DNA from: Veillonella denticariosi JCM 15641
GTDB taxonomy: Bacteria > Bacillota > Negativicutes > Veillonellales > Veillonellaceae
Direction: 5' to 3'
Assembly: GCF_002959855.1 (NCBI RefSeq)
Contig: NZ_PPDB01000007.1
Span: 248,001 to 312,000, forward strand
DNA: 64,000 nucleotides
In this document: positions 1-8,615 of the stretch, one piece after another
Numbering within the stretch: the first letter of the stretch is position 1
Layout: each line of letters starts with the position of its first letter
Notes under the pieces: generated by a model
Database searches by the model: none
What the model was told of the DNA's origin: nothing
Seen by the model: the letters and a program-made list of their open reading frames with translations, nothing else
Translations under genes and position numbers: made by a program

Positions 1-1
1 A

Positions 2-64
2 ACCTATCCTCCTCGGGATGATATGGATGGATTTTTTATGGCTCGTATGAAGCGCCTATCATAA
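2..64 (+). CDS. rsmB: C-terminal end of 16S rRNA m5C967 methyltransferase RsmB (partial)
   Basis: Open at the left edge and read in frame 2, the first 60 bases encode a tail ending DGFFMARMKRLS before TAA. DGFF-A---K is the typical last strand of Fmu/RsmB rRNA cytosine-C5 methyltransferases, and rsmB directly precedes rlmN, prpC and prkC in many Firmicutes. Only about 20 residues are visible, so the call rests on this ending and on the neighbours. Twenty bases separate it from rlmN. Confidence 0.6.
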   Translation, partial: TYPPRDDMDGFFMARMKRLS

Positions 65-84
65 TCAAAAGAAATGGAGTATTT

Positions 85-1131
85 ATGATAGAATTATTGG
101 GTAAGTCTTTAGAAGAGTTACAAATTATTTTCAAGACCCATAATATACAAAGATTTCGAGCGAAACAGCTACTTGATTATATATATCATAGGTATGGTTT
201 TGACTTTCAGGAAATGACACAGTTTCCAAAAGATTTGCGCCAGTGGTTAACGGAGAATTGTGTTATATCTATACCTGCATTAATTACAGAATCGATTGCA
301 CCTGATGGCAAGACCCGTAAAATTTTACTGGAAATGAATGACCACAGTAGGGTTGAAGCGGTGTTGATGGAGCAGCGCTACGGATATTCCGTATGTGTTT
401 CTTCCCAAGTGGGCTGTGCGATGGGGTGTGTGTTCTGTGCTTCTACGCAGGGCGGTTTATATCGTGATTTAACGGTAGCGGAAATCGTAGGTCAAGTTGT
501 TATCTTTGGACAAATCATAAAGCAGCCGATTCATTCTGTTGTTGTAATGGGGGCCGGCGAGCCGCTTCAAAATTATGATAATGTATTGAATGCGCTTAAG
601 TTATTACATGATCCTGCGATTTGTAATATCAGTTATCGTAAGATGACCATTTCTACCTGTGGCTGGGTTCCTAATATATATAAACTTGCTGATGAAGGTT
701 TACCGATTACACTTGCATTGTCATTGCATGCGACAACTGATGATATTCGACGCAGTATAATGCCTGTAGGAGCTCATTATAATTTGACTCAGGTGTTGGA
801 TGCGGTAAAATATTATTATGATACGACACAGCGTCGTATTACCTTTGAATATATTTTGATTGATTCCGTGAACGCCTCCTTTGATGAGGCTCATGTATTG
901 GGACAAATCTGTAAGGATTTTCCTAATTGCCATGTTAATTTGATTCCTGTTAATGGCAATGAACATATTGATTTATATAAACCATCTATGATTAATATGA
1001 ATAGATTTAAAGATATCGTCGCATCTTACGGTATATCTGTCACTATACGTAAAGAGATGGGCGATGCAATCCAAGCCGCATGTGGACAGTTGAAAGCTGC
1101 TCACGGTCGGGAAAAGGAGACTTATGAATAA
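85..1131 (+). CDS. rlmN: 23S rRNA (adenine-2503-C2)/tRNA A37 methyltransferase RlmN
   Basis: A radical-SAM enzyme that methylates C2 of A2503 in 23S rRNA and of A37 in some tRNAs. The 348-residue protein has the usual family length. The 4Fe-4S-binding cysteines lie in a CX3CX2C motif at about residues 111, 115 and 118 (GCAMGCVFC), and the second catalytic cysteine is in the C-terminal QAACGQ segment (about residue 333). GEPLQNY and the STCGWVP region also match RlmN. A GGAG-type ribosome site lies upstream of the ATG. The end overlaps the PP2C gene by 8 bases, which suggests translational coupling. Cfr is the alternative, but the context and the C-terminus fit RlmN. Confidence 0.95.
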   Translation: MIELLGKSLEELQIIFKTHNIQRFRAKQLLDYIYHRYGFDFQEMTQFPKDLRQWLTENCVISIPALITESIAPDGKTRKILLEMNDHSRVEAVLMEQRYGYSVCVSSQVGCAMGCVFCASTQGGLYRDLTVAEIVGQVVIFGQIIKQPIHSVVVMGAGEPLQNYDNVLNALKLLHDPAICNISYRKMTISTCGWVPNIYKLADEGLPITLALSLHATTDDIRRSIMPVGAHYNLTQVLDAVKYYYDTTQRRITFEYILIDSVNASFDEAHVLGQICKDFPNCHVNLIPVNGNEHIDLYKPSMINMNRFKDIVASYGISVTIRKEMGDAIQAACGQLKAAHGREKETYE

Positions 1132-1825
1132 TTTTGTTGGTTTAAGTAAAATTGGTCTTGTACGGCAGCGTAATGAGGATCGCTTTTTTATAGACGGTCC
1201 TATTTGTGCTGTTACTGATGGTATGGGCGGCTATAGCGGTGGTGAAATTGCCAGCACGTATGCCGTGGATGAAATACGAGACTACTTATCCGCTATAGAG
1301 CATGTTGAACAGAAGGACTTATGTGATGCTGTACTTCATGCGAATCAACGGATTGTCGATCACGTAGCTCACGAAGAACGTCTGGCTGGAATGGGAACTA
1401 CCGCAGTGGTAACCGCCATTGATGAAGATAAATTATATTGGGCCAGTGTTGGAGATAGTCGCCTTTATATTTTTAGAGACGGCGTATTGAGACAAATTAC
1501 TACGGATCATTCTATGGTACAAGAATTACTGGATTCCGGAGACATTACGAAAGACGAAATGCTTACACATCCTCAAAGAAATTTATTGACCCGTGCCGTC
1601 GGTGTCGATGAAAATCTTGAGGTTGACAGTGGTGTTGAGACGGTACAAACCGGTGACCGTATCTTGTTGTGTACCGATGGATTAAGTGGATATGTAACGG
1701 ATGAAGATATTGCATCCACTTTACATGCTATTAATGATAATATGCAAGCTATCGAATCTTTAATGACGGCTGTATATGATGTCGGTGCCGGAGATAATGT
1801 AACTATTGTGGTTGGTACAATCTAG
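1124..1825 (+). CDS. prpC: PP2C-type serine/threonine protein phosphatase (PrpC/Stp)
   Basis: A metal-dependent protein phosphatase that reverses phosphorylation by the PASTA kinase encoded next. The 233-residue protein has the PP2C motifs in order: RNEDR near residue 16, DGMGG near 33, GMGTTAV near 90, VGDSRLY near 110, DHS near 128, LCTDGLSGYV near 185 and GAGDNVT near 222. The aspartates in these motifs are the expected Mn/Mg ligands. There is no membrane segment, so it is cytoplasmic. It overlaps rlmN and precedes the kinase by 18 bases, the standard phosphatase-kinase pair of Firmicutes. Confidence 0.95.
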   Translation: MNNFVGLSKIGLVRQRNEDRFFIDGPICAVTDGMGGYSGGEIASTYAVDEIRDYLSAIEHVEQKDLCDAVLHANQRIVDHVAHEERLAGMGTTAVVTAIDEDKLYWASVGDSRLYIFRDGVLRQITTDHSMVQELLDSGDITKDEMLTHPQRNLLTRAVGVDENLEVDSGVETVQTGDRILLCTDGLSGYVTDEDIASTLHAINDNMQAIESLMTAVYDVGAGDNVTIVVGTI

Positions 1826-1843
1826 TCTAGAAACGGAGAAATA

Positions 1844-3772
1844 ATGAGTGCTATGAATATAAAGGATATACTTCTAGATAATCGATACCGCATCGTTGAT
1901 AAAATTGGTGTAGGCGGTATGGCGGATGTGTACCTTGGAGAAGATACTTTATTAGGAAGACCTGTAGCTATAAAAATTTTACATGCAAATTTTGCTAATG
2001 ATGATGAATTTGTTAAACGTTTTAAACGTGAAGCACAGGCGGCAGGTAAACTTAATCACCCCAATATAGTCAATATGTATGATGTAGGTTTTGATCAGAA
2101 TTTACATTATATTATTATGGAATATGTTGATGGAGAAACGTTAAAGGAATATATAACGCGTCATGGTCGATTATCTATTGATGAAGCTGTGAAATTCACT
2201 ATTGCTATTGCAGAAGGCCTCGAACACGCTCATGCGATGGGGATAGTTCATTGTGATATTAAACCTCATAATGTGATAATTACTCGTACGGGTCGTGTAA
2301 AAGTAACGGACTTTGGTATTGCGCGCGCTATGAATGCGACAAATACAGTAATGTATACCAATTCCATTTTGGGATCCGCCCATTACTTGTCACCTGAACA
2401 AGCTAGCGGTAAGCCTGTTGATGGAAATACGGACATTTATTCGTTAGGTGTTGTGCTTTACGAAATGTTGACGGGGCGTGTGCCATTTGAGGGAGAGACA
2501 CCGATTGCGGTAGCTTTAAAACATGTGCGTGAAAAGGTTACTCCGCCGACTAGATATAATCCTTCTATCCCGCCGCTTTTAGAGGCGGTTGTGATGAAAG
2601 CACTGGCAAAAAATCCTGCTGATCGATTTGAGTCAATCTCGGATATGATTAGTGATTTACGGCTTTCACAAGGATTTACAATGGGAAAAACGCAACGTCA
2701 TGAACCATATGATTTTGCAACACAAATGATTCCTGCGGTGGACCCTGACGCACTGGAGGATTTCAATATCGATAGAGAGAGTAGTCAGAAAGTTGAGAGT
2801 AAAAAGAAGTGTATGTTGAATAAAATTGCGTCTATCCCGCAGAAATACATTGTTTTAGTGGCGGCTGTCATCTTCTTAATCGCCTTTTTAGGAGCATTTT
2901 TAACTTATGGTAATTTCTGGAGTAATACAACTGTAGATGTGCCTAATGTGGTAGGCAAACAGGTATCCGTCGCTAAAAATATTTTAGAAGATAAACATCT
3001 ACGCGTGTCTACCAGTGAGGTCACAAATTCTGATGTGCCCGCAGGACAAGTCATTTCTCAAACGCCGAATGCCGGTGAAAAGGTTAAAGAACAACGTACA
3101 ATTCATCTCGTTGTCTCAAAAGGCGTAGGGGATCTTACGGTTCCGGATTTATCCGGTCTGACGGTGGATCAAGCTCGTCAGCGCCTAAAAGATTTAGGTC
3201 TTGTTGTAGGTAAGATTACACAAGAGAGTGTAGACGGAAAGCCTGACGGTGTCATCATTGCGCAAACGCCATCCGGTGATTCCAAGGTGTCTAAAGGGGC
3301 TACAATCGATCTTGTAGTAAATAAGGCGAAAGTAAAAAAAGTTAAGGTACCTAATGTAATAGGCATGTCTTTAAAAGAGGCCCGTGATGCATTAAGTGCG
3401 GTTAATATCGCTGTAAATCAGGTGTCCGGTTCCGTAGAGGATAAATCTGTGGTAACGGAACAAAGTCTCAAAGCAGGCGATGAGATAGATGAAGGTTCGT
3501 CCTTAAATCTTACGACCGAATATAAGGACAAAAAGAAGGACGATTCCAAACAAAGTGGCAATAAAACAACAGGAACCGTTGACGTAACAGTACCACCGGG
3601 ATCAAAGAGTCAGGAACTGAAGATCATCGTAAAAGATGATGAAGGTTCTGCCGTAATTTACGATGATACGAATAAGCCTGGTGATCGCATAGTTAAAAAA
3701 GTATCAGGTGTCGGCAATGTTCGTATCGAAGTATATCTCAATGGCGCATTAGTTCAGGATACGGCATTATAA
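1844..3772 (+). CDS. prkC: membrane serine/threonine kinase with three PASTA domains (PrkC/PknB family)
   Basis: A Hanks-type kinase that senses muropeptide or lipid II outside the membrane and phosphorylates cell-wall and translation proteins inside. The kinase domain covers about residues 16-275, with a GVGGMADV glycine loop, Lys44, Glu63, the catalytic Asp138 and DFG at 156-158. One transmembrane helix lies at about 336-358. Three extracellular PASTA repeats follow (about 365-430, 433-500 and 502-565), then a Ser/Lys-rich linker and a small beta-rich tail. The catalytic loop reads HCDIKPHN, so the HRD arginine is cysteine; all other catalytic residues are present. Length 642 is normal. Confidence 0.95.
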   Translation: MSAMNIKDILLDNRYRIVDKIGVGGMADVYLGEDTLLGRPVAIKILHANFANDDEFVKRFKREAQAAGKLNHPNIVNMYDVGFDQNLHYIIMEYVDGETLKEYITRHGRLSIDEAVKFTIAIAEGLEHAHAMGIVHCDIKPHNVIITRTGRVKVTDFGIARAMNATNTVMYTNSILGSAHYLSPEQASGKPVDGNTDIYSLGVVLYEMLTGRVPFEGETPIAVALKHVREKVTPPTRYNPSIPPLLEAVVMKALAKNPADRFESISDMISDLRLSQGFTMGKTQRHEPYDFATQMIPAVDPDALEDFNIDRESSQKVESKKKCMLNKIASIPQKYIVLVAAVIFLIAFLGAFLTYGNFWSNTTVDVPNVVGKQVSVAKNILEDKHLRVSTSEVTNSDVPAGQVISQTPNAGEKVKEQRTIHLVVSKGVGDLTVPDLSGLTVDQARQRLKDLGLVVGKITQESVDGKPDGVIIAQTPSGDSKVSKGATIDLVVNKAKVKKVKVPNVIGMSLKEARDALSAVNIAVNQVSGSVEDKSVVTEQSLKAGDEIDEGSSLNLTTEYKDKKKDDSKQSGNKTTGTVDVTVPPGSKSQELKIIVKDDEGSAVIYDDTNKPGDRIVKKVSGVGNVRIEVYLNGALVQDTAL

Positions 3773-3780
3773 GAGGCAGT

Positions 3781-4644
3781 ATGATTACAGGCATTGTTAT
3801 CAAGAATATGAACGGTTACTTCTATGTGCAAGATGAAGAGGGAACCGTTCATGAATGCAAGGTTCGTGGACGGCTGAAAAAAGGACGTTACAGTTTATTA
3901 GTAGGTGATCGAGTTACTATTTCCAACGATGGATTCGTAGAATCCATTCACGAGCGTCATAATTCGATGATTCGCCCCGCTGTGGCCAATATCGATCAGG
4001 TGGTTCTGGTCGTGGCCGCACATGAGCCAGATATTAACGAGCTATTATTAAATAAGATGCTCGTTATGATTGAACATGCGGATATTCCTATCGTATTATG
4101 TGTTAATAAATGCGATTTAATGGATGCATCTACGATATCTCTGGTGGATCTGTATCGATCTATCGGCTACGATGTGATTATGACGTCCACTTATGCTATG
4201 ACGGGGATTGATGAATTACGACATGTGCTGGAACATAAGGTCACTGCTTTTGCAGGCCCTTCAGGGGTTGGTAAAAGCAGTCTTCTCAACGCTGTGGATT
4301 CGAAATTTACGTTTCAAACAGGTGAAGTAAGCGATAAAATTAAGCGCGGCAGACATACGACGCGTCATGCATCATTATTTAGTTTGAATACGGATTCCTT
4401 CATCATGGATACTCCTGGATTCAGTGCTATCGAATTTAATGATGTATCATTGGAACGATTGACTACATTGTTTCCTGAATTTGCTGATTATGTAGAGGAT
4501 TGCAAATTTAATCCTTGTTATCATGAACACGAGCCGATTTGCGGTATTAAAGAAGCGTTAGCATCCGGACTAATCCATAAGGGGCGCTATGATGCGTATA
4601 TGTCCATACGAAGAGACATAGAGAATCAAAGAAAGAGGTTTTAA
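3781..4644 (+). CDS. rsgA: ribosome small-subunit-dependent GTPase RsgA
   Basis: A circularly permuted GTPase that checks late 30S subunit maturation. The 287-residue protein has an N-terminal OB fold (about 1-65). The G motifs come in permuted order: NKCD (G4, about 109-112), then the P-loop GPSGVGKSS (about 159-167), then DTPGF (G3, about 210-214). The C-terminal zinc site is visible as CKFNPCYHEHEPIC. It starts 8 bases after the kinase stop and ends one base before rpe, inside one operon. This prkC-rsgA-rpe order is typical of Firmicutes. Confidence 0.95.
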   Translation: MITGIVIKNMNGYFYVQDEEGTVHECKVRGRLKKGRYSLLVGDRVTISNDGFVESIHERHNSMIRPAVANIDQVVLVVAAHEPDINELLLNKMLVMIEHADIPIVLCVNKCDLMDASTISLVDLYRSIGYDVIMTSTYAMTGIDELRHVLEHKVTAFAGPSGVGKSSLLNAVDSKFTFQTGEVSDKIKRGRHTTRHASLFSLNTDSFIMDTPGFSAIEFNDVSLERLTTLFPEFADYVEDCKFNPCYHEHEPICGIKEALASGLIHKGRYDAYMSIRRDIENQRKRF

Positions 4645-4645
4645 G

Positions 4646-5296
4646 ATGATTAAAGTTGCACCATCTATGTTATCTGCTGATTTTGCTATCTTAAGTGATG
4701 AGCTAAAATCCATTGAAATGGCTGGAGCGGATTTATTACATATCGATGTTATGGATGGACACTTTGTGCCTAACCTGACTTTTGGCGCTCCTGTTGTGAA
4801 AGCTATCCGGCCGTATACGAAGCTGCCTTTCGATGTTCATTTGATGGTGACAAATCCGGGAGATTATGTTGAAGAGTATGCCAAGATAGGTGTGGAGTAC
4901 TTTACATTTCATCAGGAAACGGTACCTCATATACATCGTCTGGTGCAGCATATCAAACAATGCGGTATGAAGGCCGGCATTGCATTGAACCCGGGTACTC
5001 CGGTTGCTGTTCTTGAAGATATTGCGGCTGATCTTGACATGATATTAATCATGTCTGTTAACCCCGGGTTCGGGGGACAATCTTTTATACCGAACGCTAT
5101 TAAAAAAGTTAAGCAAGCAAAGTTGTTACTTGAAGAGGTTGATAATACTTCGGCTGTAATCGAAGTAGATGGTGGTATCAACGATATAACCTGTGTCCCC
5201 ATTAAAAGAGCCGGTGCTACGGTACTCGTAGCGGGATCTGCAGTATTCGGAGCTTCAAATCGGGCTCAGATGATCGAAGCGATTCGGACAAATTGA
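4646..5296 (+). CDS. rpe: ribulose-phosphate 3-epimerase
   Basis: Interconverts ribulose 5-phosphate and xylulose 5-phosphate in the pentose phosphate pathway. The 216-residue TIM barrel carries the family signatures: APSMLSADF at the start, HIDVMDGHFVPNLTFG (about 33-48) with the metal-binding His and Asp, DVHLMV (about 63-68), MSVNPGFGGQSF (about 140-151) and EVDGGI (about 175-180) with the catalytic Asp. An AGAGG-like ribosome site sits just before the ATG. It is the last gene of the rlmN-prkC-rsgA run and is followed by a strong terminator. Confidence 0.96.
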   Translation: MIKVAPSMLSADFAILSDELKSIEMAGADLLHIDVMDGHFVPNLTFGAPVVKAIRPYTKLPFDVHLMVTNPGDYVEEYAKIGVEYFTFHQETVPHIHRLVQHIKQCGMKAGIALNPGTPVAVLEDIAADLDMILIMSVNPGFGGQSFIPNAIKKVKQAKLLLEEVDNTSAVIEVDGGINDITCVPIKRAGATVLVAGSAVFGASNRAQMIEAIRTN

Positions 5297-5307
5297 TAGA
5301 ATATTTC

Positions 5308-5341
5308 GAGAGGTGAATTCCAAAGAATTCACCTCTCTTTT
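5308..5341 (+). terminator. intrinsic terminator after rpe
   Basis: A perfect 13-bp stem (5308-5320 with 5325-5337) and a 4-base loop are followed by TTTT. It closes the rlmN-rpe operon and separates it from the rpsB promoter. Confidence 0.93.
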
Positions 5342-5343
5342 GC

Positions 5344-5372
5344 TTGCTTTTAAAAAACTTTTTTGTTAAAAT
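5344..5372 (+). promoter_or_regulatory. probable sigma-A promoter of the rpsB-tsf operon
   Basis: TTGCTT at 5344-5349 and TAAAAT at 5367-5372 are separated by 17 bases, and TG at 5364-5365 makes an extended -10. The only large gap before rpsB starts here, right after the rpe terminator. The -35 box is weak. Confidence 0.55.
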
Positions 5373-5378
5373 TAGTGA

Positions 5379-5477
5379 GTATGAAAAATATGCACGTCAG
5401 TGGACTTCGGTACTGTGCCTAATTTTGGGTGACCCGAAGGATGAAGCGGCGGAAGTTAATTAACAGGAGGTGCCACA
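5379..5477 (+). promoter_or_regulatory. structured 5' leader of rpsB
   Basis: About 100 bases lie between the predicted start point and the rpsB ATG. They can form an irregular hairpin at 5392-5418 capped by a UUCG tetraloop, followed by a short GGG/CCC hairpin near 5426-5434. The strong GGAGG ribosome site at 5465-5470 lies outside both. Such leaders of ribosomal protein genes often bind the encoded protein for feedback control; that role here is inference. Confidence 0.4.
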
Positions 5478-6230
5478 ATGGCAGTAGTATCAATGAAACA
5501 ATTATTAGAGGCTGGTGTACACTTTGGTCATCAGACTAGAAGATGGAACCCTAAAATGGCGAAATTCATCTTCACTGAACGCAATGGTATCTATATCATT
5601 GATTTGTCTAAAACAGTTAAAAAAGTAGAAGAAGCTTACAGTTTCTTACGTGAAGTTGCTTCTCAAGGTGAAGTAATCCTATTCGTAGGTACTAAAAAAC
5701 AAGCTCAAGAAGCTATTAAAGAAGAAGCTATCCGCGCTAACATGTTCTTCGTAAATGAACGTTGGTTGGGCGGTATGTTGACTAATTTCAAAACAATTGA
5801 AACACGTATCAAACGTTTGAAACAATTGGAAGCTATGGCTGAAGACGGCACTTTTGAAGTATTGCCTAAGAAAGAAGTTATCGGTCTTCGTCATGAAATG
5901 GATAAATTGGAAAAATACCTTGGCGGCATCAAAGATATGCCTAAAATGCCAGGTGCGCTTTTCGTAGTCGATCCTAAAAAAGAAAAAATCGCTATTGCAG
6001 AAGCTAAAAAATTGGGTATCCCTGTTGTGGCAACAGTTGACACTAACTGCGATCCGGACGAAGTTGAATTCCCAATTCCGGCAAATGATGACGCTATTCG
6101 CGCTGTAAAATTGTTGGCTGGTAAAATGGCTGACGCTGTTCTTGAAGGTCGTCAAGGCGAGTCCTTCGAAGAAGCATTGGATAACATGGTAGCTGATTCC
6201 GCTGAAATGGTTCGTGACGGTAAAGCTTAA
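5478..6230 (+). CDS. rpsB: 30S ribosomal protein S2
   Basis: A structural protein of the small subunit needed for S1 docking and translation initiation. The 250-residue protein starts [19 protein letters not shown], the canonical S2 opening. It contains RRWNPKM, the coiled-coil insertion around residues 100-150, and [12 protein letters not shown] followed by [14 protein letters not shown]. An AGGAGG ribosome site precedes the ATG. Codons are biased (many TTG leucines and GCT alanines), as in other highly expressed genes here. It is followed by tsf after a possible attenuator. Confidence 0.98.
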   Translation: MAVVSMKQLLEAGVHFGHQTRRWNPKMAKFIFTERNGIYIIDLSKTVKKVEEAYSFLREVASQGEVILFVGTKKQAQEAIKEEAIRANMFFVNERWLGGMLTNFKTIETRIKRLKQLEAMAEDGTFEVLPKKEVIGLRHEMDKLEKYLGGIKDMPKMPGALFVVDPKKEKIAIAEAKKLGIPVVATVDTNCDPDEVEFPIPANDDAIRAVKLLAGKMADAVLEGRQGESFEEALDNMVADSAEMVRDGKA

Positions 6231-6280
6231 TCGTTGTCGGATTGGCATTTGAAAGATAAATCTATAACATATATAATTAG

Positions 6281-6307
6281 GGTAAGGACTATATCCTTAC
6301 CTTAATT
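6281..6307 (+). terminator. attenuator-like hairpin between rpsB and tsf
   Basis: A perfect 8-bp stem (6281-6288 with 6294-6301) and a 5-base loop are followed by TTAATTAAT. The U-tract is poor, so partial termination or mRNA stabilisation that sets the S2 to EF-Ts ratio is more likely than full termination. Confidence 0.45.
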
Positions 6308-6329
6308 AATACTAGGAGGTAACAAAATA

Positions 6330-7010
6330 ATGGCAATTACTGCTGCTTTGGTAAAAGAATTGCGCGACATGACTGGCGCAGGTATGATGGATGCTAAAAA
6401 AGCATTGGTTGAAACCGATGGTGATATTGATAAAGCGGTTGACCTTCTTCGTGAGAAAGGTTTGGCTGCGGCAGCTAAAAAAGCTGGTCGTATTGCCGCA
6501 GAAGGCGTTGTTTCTTCTTACATTCATGCGGGCGGTCGTATCGGTGTATTAGTAGAAGTTAACTGCGAAACTGATTTCGTTGCTAAAACGGATGATTTCC
6601 AAAATTTGGCACGCGATATCGCTATGCAAATCGCTGCTGTTAATCCTACATACTTGAACCGTGAAGAAGTTCCTGCAGAAGTAATCGAACATGAAAAACA
6701 AGTATTGTTGGAACAAGCTAAAGTAGAAGCTGAAGAAGACGTAAAAGCAGGCCGCAAACCAAAACCTGAAGCTGTTTTGGAAAAAATGGTGGCCGGTCGT
6801 ATTGAAAAATTCTATAAAGAAAATTGCCTATTAGAACAAGCATTTATTAAAGATGGCGACAAATCCGTTACAGACATCATTAATGAAAATATTGCAAAAA
6901 TCGGTGAAAACATCAACGTACGTCGTTTTGTGCGCTACGGTTTGGGCGAAGGCATTGAAAAACGTCAAGATGACTTCGTAGCTGAAGTAATGGCATCTGT
7001 TGGTAAATAA
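6330..7010 (+). CDS. tsf: translation elongation factor Ts
   Basis: The guanine nucleotide exchange factor that regenerates EF-Tu-GTP. The 226-residue protein opens with a UBA-like domain and the signature [16 protein letters not shown] (about 11-26). It contains the core [11 protein letters not shown] (about 74-84), where the TDFV residues insert into EF-Tu. Its length is at the short end, missing part of the second core subdomain found in E. coli (about 283 residues), as in several Firmicutes and cyanobacteria. An AGGAGG ribosome site precedes the ATG. Codon use is that of a highly expressed gene. Confidence 0.97.
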   Translation: MAITAALVKELRDMTGAGMMDAKKALVETDGDIDKAVDLLREKGLAAAAKKAGRIAAEGVVSSYIHAGGRIGVLVEVNCETDFVAKTDDFQNLARDIAMQIAAVNPTYLNREEVPAEVIEHEKQVLLEQAKVEAEEDVKAGRKPKPEAVLEKMVAGRIEKFYKENCLLEQAFIKDGDKSVTDIINENIAKIGENINVRRFVRYGLGEGIEKRQDDFVAEVMASVGK

Positions 7011-7020
7011 GTAAGATTTA

Positions 7021-7053
7021 ATAAGAGAACACCGTACAGTGTTCTCTTATTTT
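7021..7053 (+). terminator. intrinsic terminator after tsf
   Basis: A perfect 12-bp stem (7021-7032 with 7039-7050) and a 6-base loop are followed by TTT. It ends the rpsB-tsf transcript. The pyrH start is only 20 bases away, so some read-through probably supplies pyrH and frr. Confidence 0.85.
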
Positions 7054-7072
7054 GCAATAGAGGAGTATACAC

Positions 7073-7798
7073 ATGGCAAAGAGAAACTTTAAGCGTGTTG
7101 TTTTGAAGTTAAGTGGAGAGGCATTAGCCGGAGATCAAGGTTTCGGCATTAATCCGGATGTGGTAGAAAAATTTGCCCAAGAAATCGCCAGTTTAGCAAA
7201 ATCTACCGATTTAGAAATCGCTATTGTTGTTGGTGGCGGTAATCTATGGAGAGGATTGGCGGGAAGCAATCAAGGGATGGACCGAGCTACTGCCGATTAT
7301 ATGGGTATGCTTGCTACAGTGATGAACTCTTTGGCATTACAAGATGCATTAGAGCAGGCCGGGGTTGATACACGTGTTCAAACGGCTATCGAAATGCAGG
7401 AAATTGCCGAACCGTATATTCGTCGACGTGCGATTCGTCATTTAGAGAAAAAACGCATTGTCATCTTCGGTGCGGGACTTGGTAAACCATATTTTTCGAC
7501 TGATACTACGGCTGCTTTACGTGCCGCAGAAATTGAAGCGGATGCTATTTTGATGGCAAAAAAATTTGCTGACGGTGTATATGATTCCGATCCTAAGACA
7601 AATCCTAATGCCGTAAAATTTGATGAGCTTACATATAACGATATTATTACGAAAGAATTAAAAGTTATGGACGCTACATCTACTACATTATGTAAAGATA
7701 ATAATATTCCTATTATCGTATTTAGCATGGATATTCCTGGTAATATTACTAAAGCCGCTAAGGGTGAAGAAATCGGGACCATAGTTCGAGGAGAATGA
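7073..7798 (+). CDS. pyrH: uridylate (UMP) kinase
   Basis: Phosphorylates UMP to UDP in pyrimidine nucleotide synthesis. It is a hexameric amino-acid-kinase-fold enzyme specific to bacteria. The 241-residue protein starts with [14 protein letters not shown] (about 7-20), the phosphate-binding segment. [10 protein letters not shown] (about 52-61), [19 protein letters not shown] (about 133-151) and the late D-T-D-P-type loop (YDSDPKTNP, about 168-176) follow. Its stop codon overlaps an unused ATG upstream of frr. The order rpsB-tsf-pyrH-frr is conserved across bacteria. Confidence 0.97.
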   Translation: MAKRNFKRVVLKLSGEALAGDQGFGINPDVVEKFAQEIASLAKSTDLEIAIVVGGGNLWRGLAGSNQGMDRATADYMGMLATVMNSLALQDALEQAGVDTRVQTAIEMQEIAEPYIRRRAIRHLEKKRIVIFGAGLGKPYFSTDTTAALRAAEIEADAILMAKKFADGVYDSDPKTNPNAVKFDELTYNDIITKELKVMDATSTTLCKDNNIPIIVFSMDIPGNITKAAKGEEIGTIVRGE

Positions 7799-7803
7799 TT
7801 CAG

Positions 7804-8364
7804 ATGGAAATTAAAGAGTTACTACAACAGCAAGAAGAGCGCATGACAAAGTCCATTGAGGCTTTAAAGCATGAATTTGCATCGATTCGTACGGGTCGTG
7901 CTAGTGTAGCTTTACTTGATAAAGTTATGGTCGATTATTACGGCAGTCAGACTCCAATCAATCAAGTTGCAAATATTTCCGTACCGGAACCGCGTATGAT
8001 TGTTATCGCTCCATGGGATAAAACTATGATTGGTGCTATTGAGAAAGCTATATTACAATCTGACCTCGGCTTGAATCCTGGTAATGACGGGGCTCAAATT
8101 CGTTTGACTATTCCACAATTAACAGAGGAACGCCGTAAAGAAATCGTCAAGGTGGTTCATAAAAAAGCGGAAGATGCTAAAATCGCGATTCGCAATATTC
8201 GTCGTGATGTAAATGATGCTTTGAAAAAGGAAGAAAAAGCTAAAACGATTACCGAAGATGATGTTAAAGACGGATTAGATCAGATTCAAAAACTAACGGA
8301 TTCTAAAATCAAACAGATTGATGAATTAAAAGCAGTAAAAGAAAAGGATGTATTAGAAGTATAA
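7804..8364 (+). CDS. frr: ribosome recycling factor
   Basis: With EF-G it splits the post-termination ribosome. The 186-residue protein shows the RRF signatures EFASIRTGRASVALLD (about 26-41), YYGSQTPINQVANISVPE (about 49-66) and LTEERRKEIVK followed by RNIRRD. I chose ATG 7804 rather than 7795 because GAGGAG at 7788-7793 lies 10 bases before 7804 but only one base before 7795; the protein then starts MEIKELLQQQEE, close to the usual RRF start. It is coupled to the next small gene by TAATG. Confidence 0.96.
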   Translation: MEIKELLQQQEERMTKSIEALKHEFASIRTGRASVALLDKVMVDYYGSQTPINQVANISVPEPRMIVIAPWDKTMIGAIEKAILQSDLGLNPGNDGAQIRLTIPQLTEERRKEIVKVVHKKAEDAKIAIRNIRRDVNDALKKEEKAKTITEDDVKDGLDQIQKLTDSKIKQIDELKAVKEKDVLEV

Positions 8365-8615
8365 TGTGCAGTTCTAATACTCTTATTGGAATGCCATGGC
8401 AGCTTGCAAAATCTCGTTTGCAGGCTGCCCATATTCCTTTTAAGGTGATGATTGGAGCATCCTTCAACCGATATTTTGAAATCGCTAATGAAGGATTGTA
8501 TGTAGCACGTATTACCGAAGTTGATGAGTGTTTACATGTATTAGTGTATAGACCAATGATTGCTTCCGACTTTGGACGTTCTATCGAGGTAGACTATGCT
8601 AAAGAAAATATTTAA
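8364..8615 (+). CDS. small conserved-looking protein between frr and uppS, unknown function
   Basis: An 83-residue protein I do not recognise. It shares a base with the frr stop (TAATG) and overlaps uppS by 20 bases, so it is translationally embedded in the operon and unlikely to be a chance frame. It has no signal peptide or membrane helix. The segment LIGMPWQLAKSRLQAAHIPFKV followed by LYVARITEVDECLHVLVYRPM resembles one PASTA-like unit (G-x-x-x-x-x-A-x-x-x-L followed by two strands). That is a weak visual similarity only. A chaperone or regulator of uppS or frr cannot be told from sequence. Confidence 0.7.
   Translation: MCSSNTLIGMPWQLAKSRLQAAHIPFKVMIGASFNRYFEIANEGLYVARITEVDECLHVLVYRPMIASDFGRSIEVDYAKENI

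Noticed and set aside
5679-6248. 189-codon minus-strand frame opposite rpsB
   Set aside because: Phe/His-rich translation typical of antisense to a highly biased gene; rpsB on the other strand is certain.
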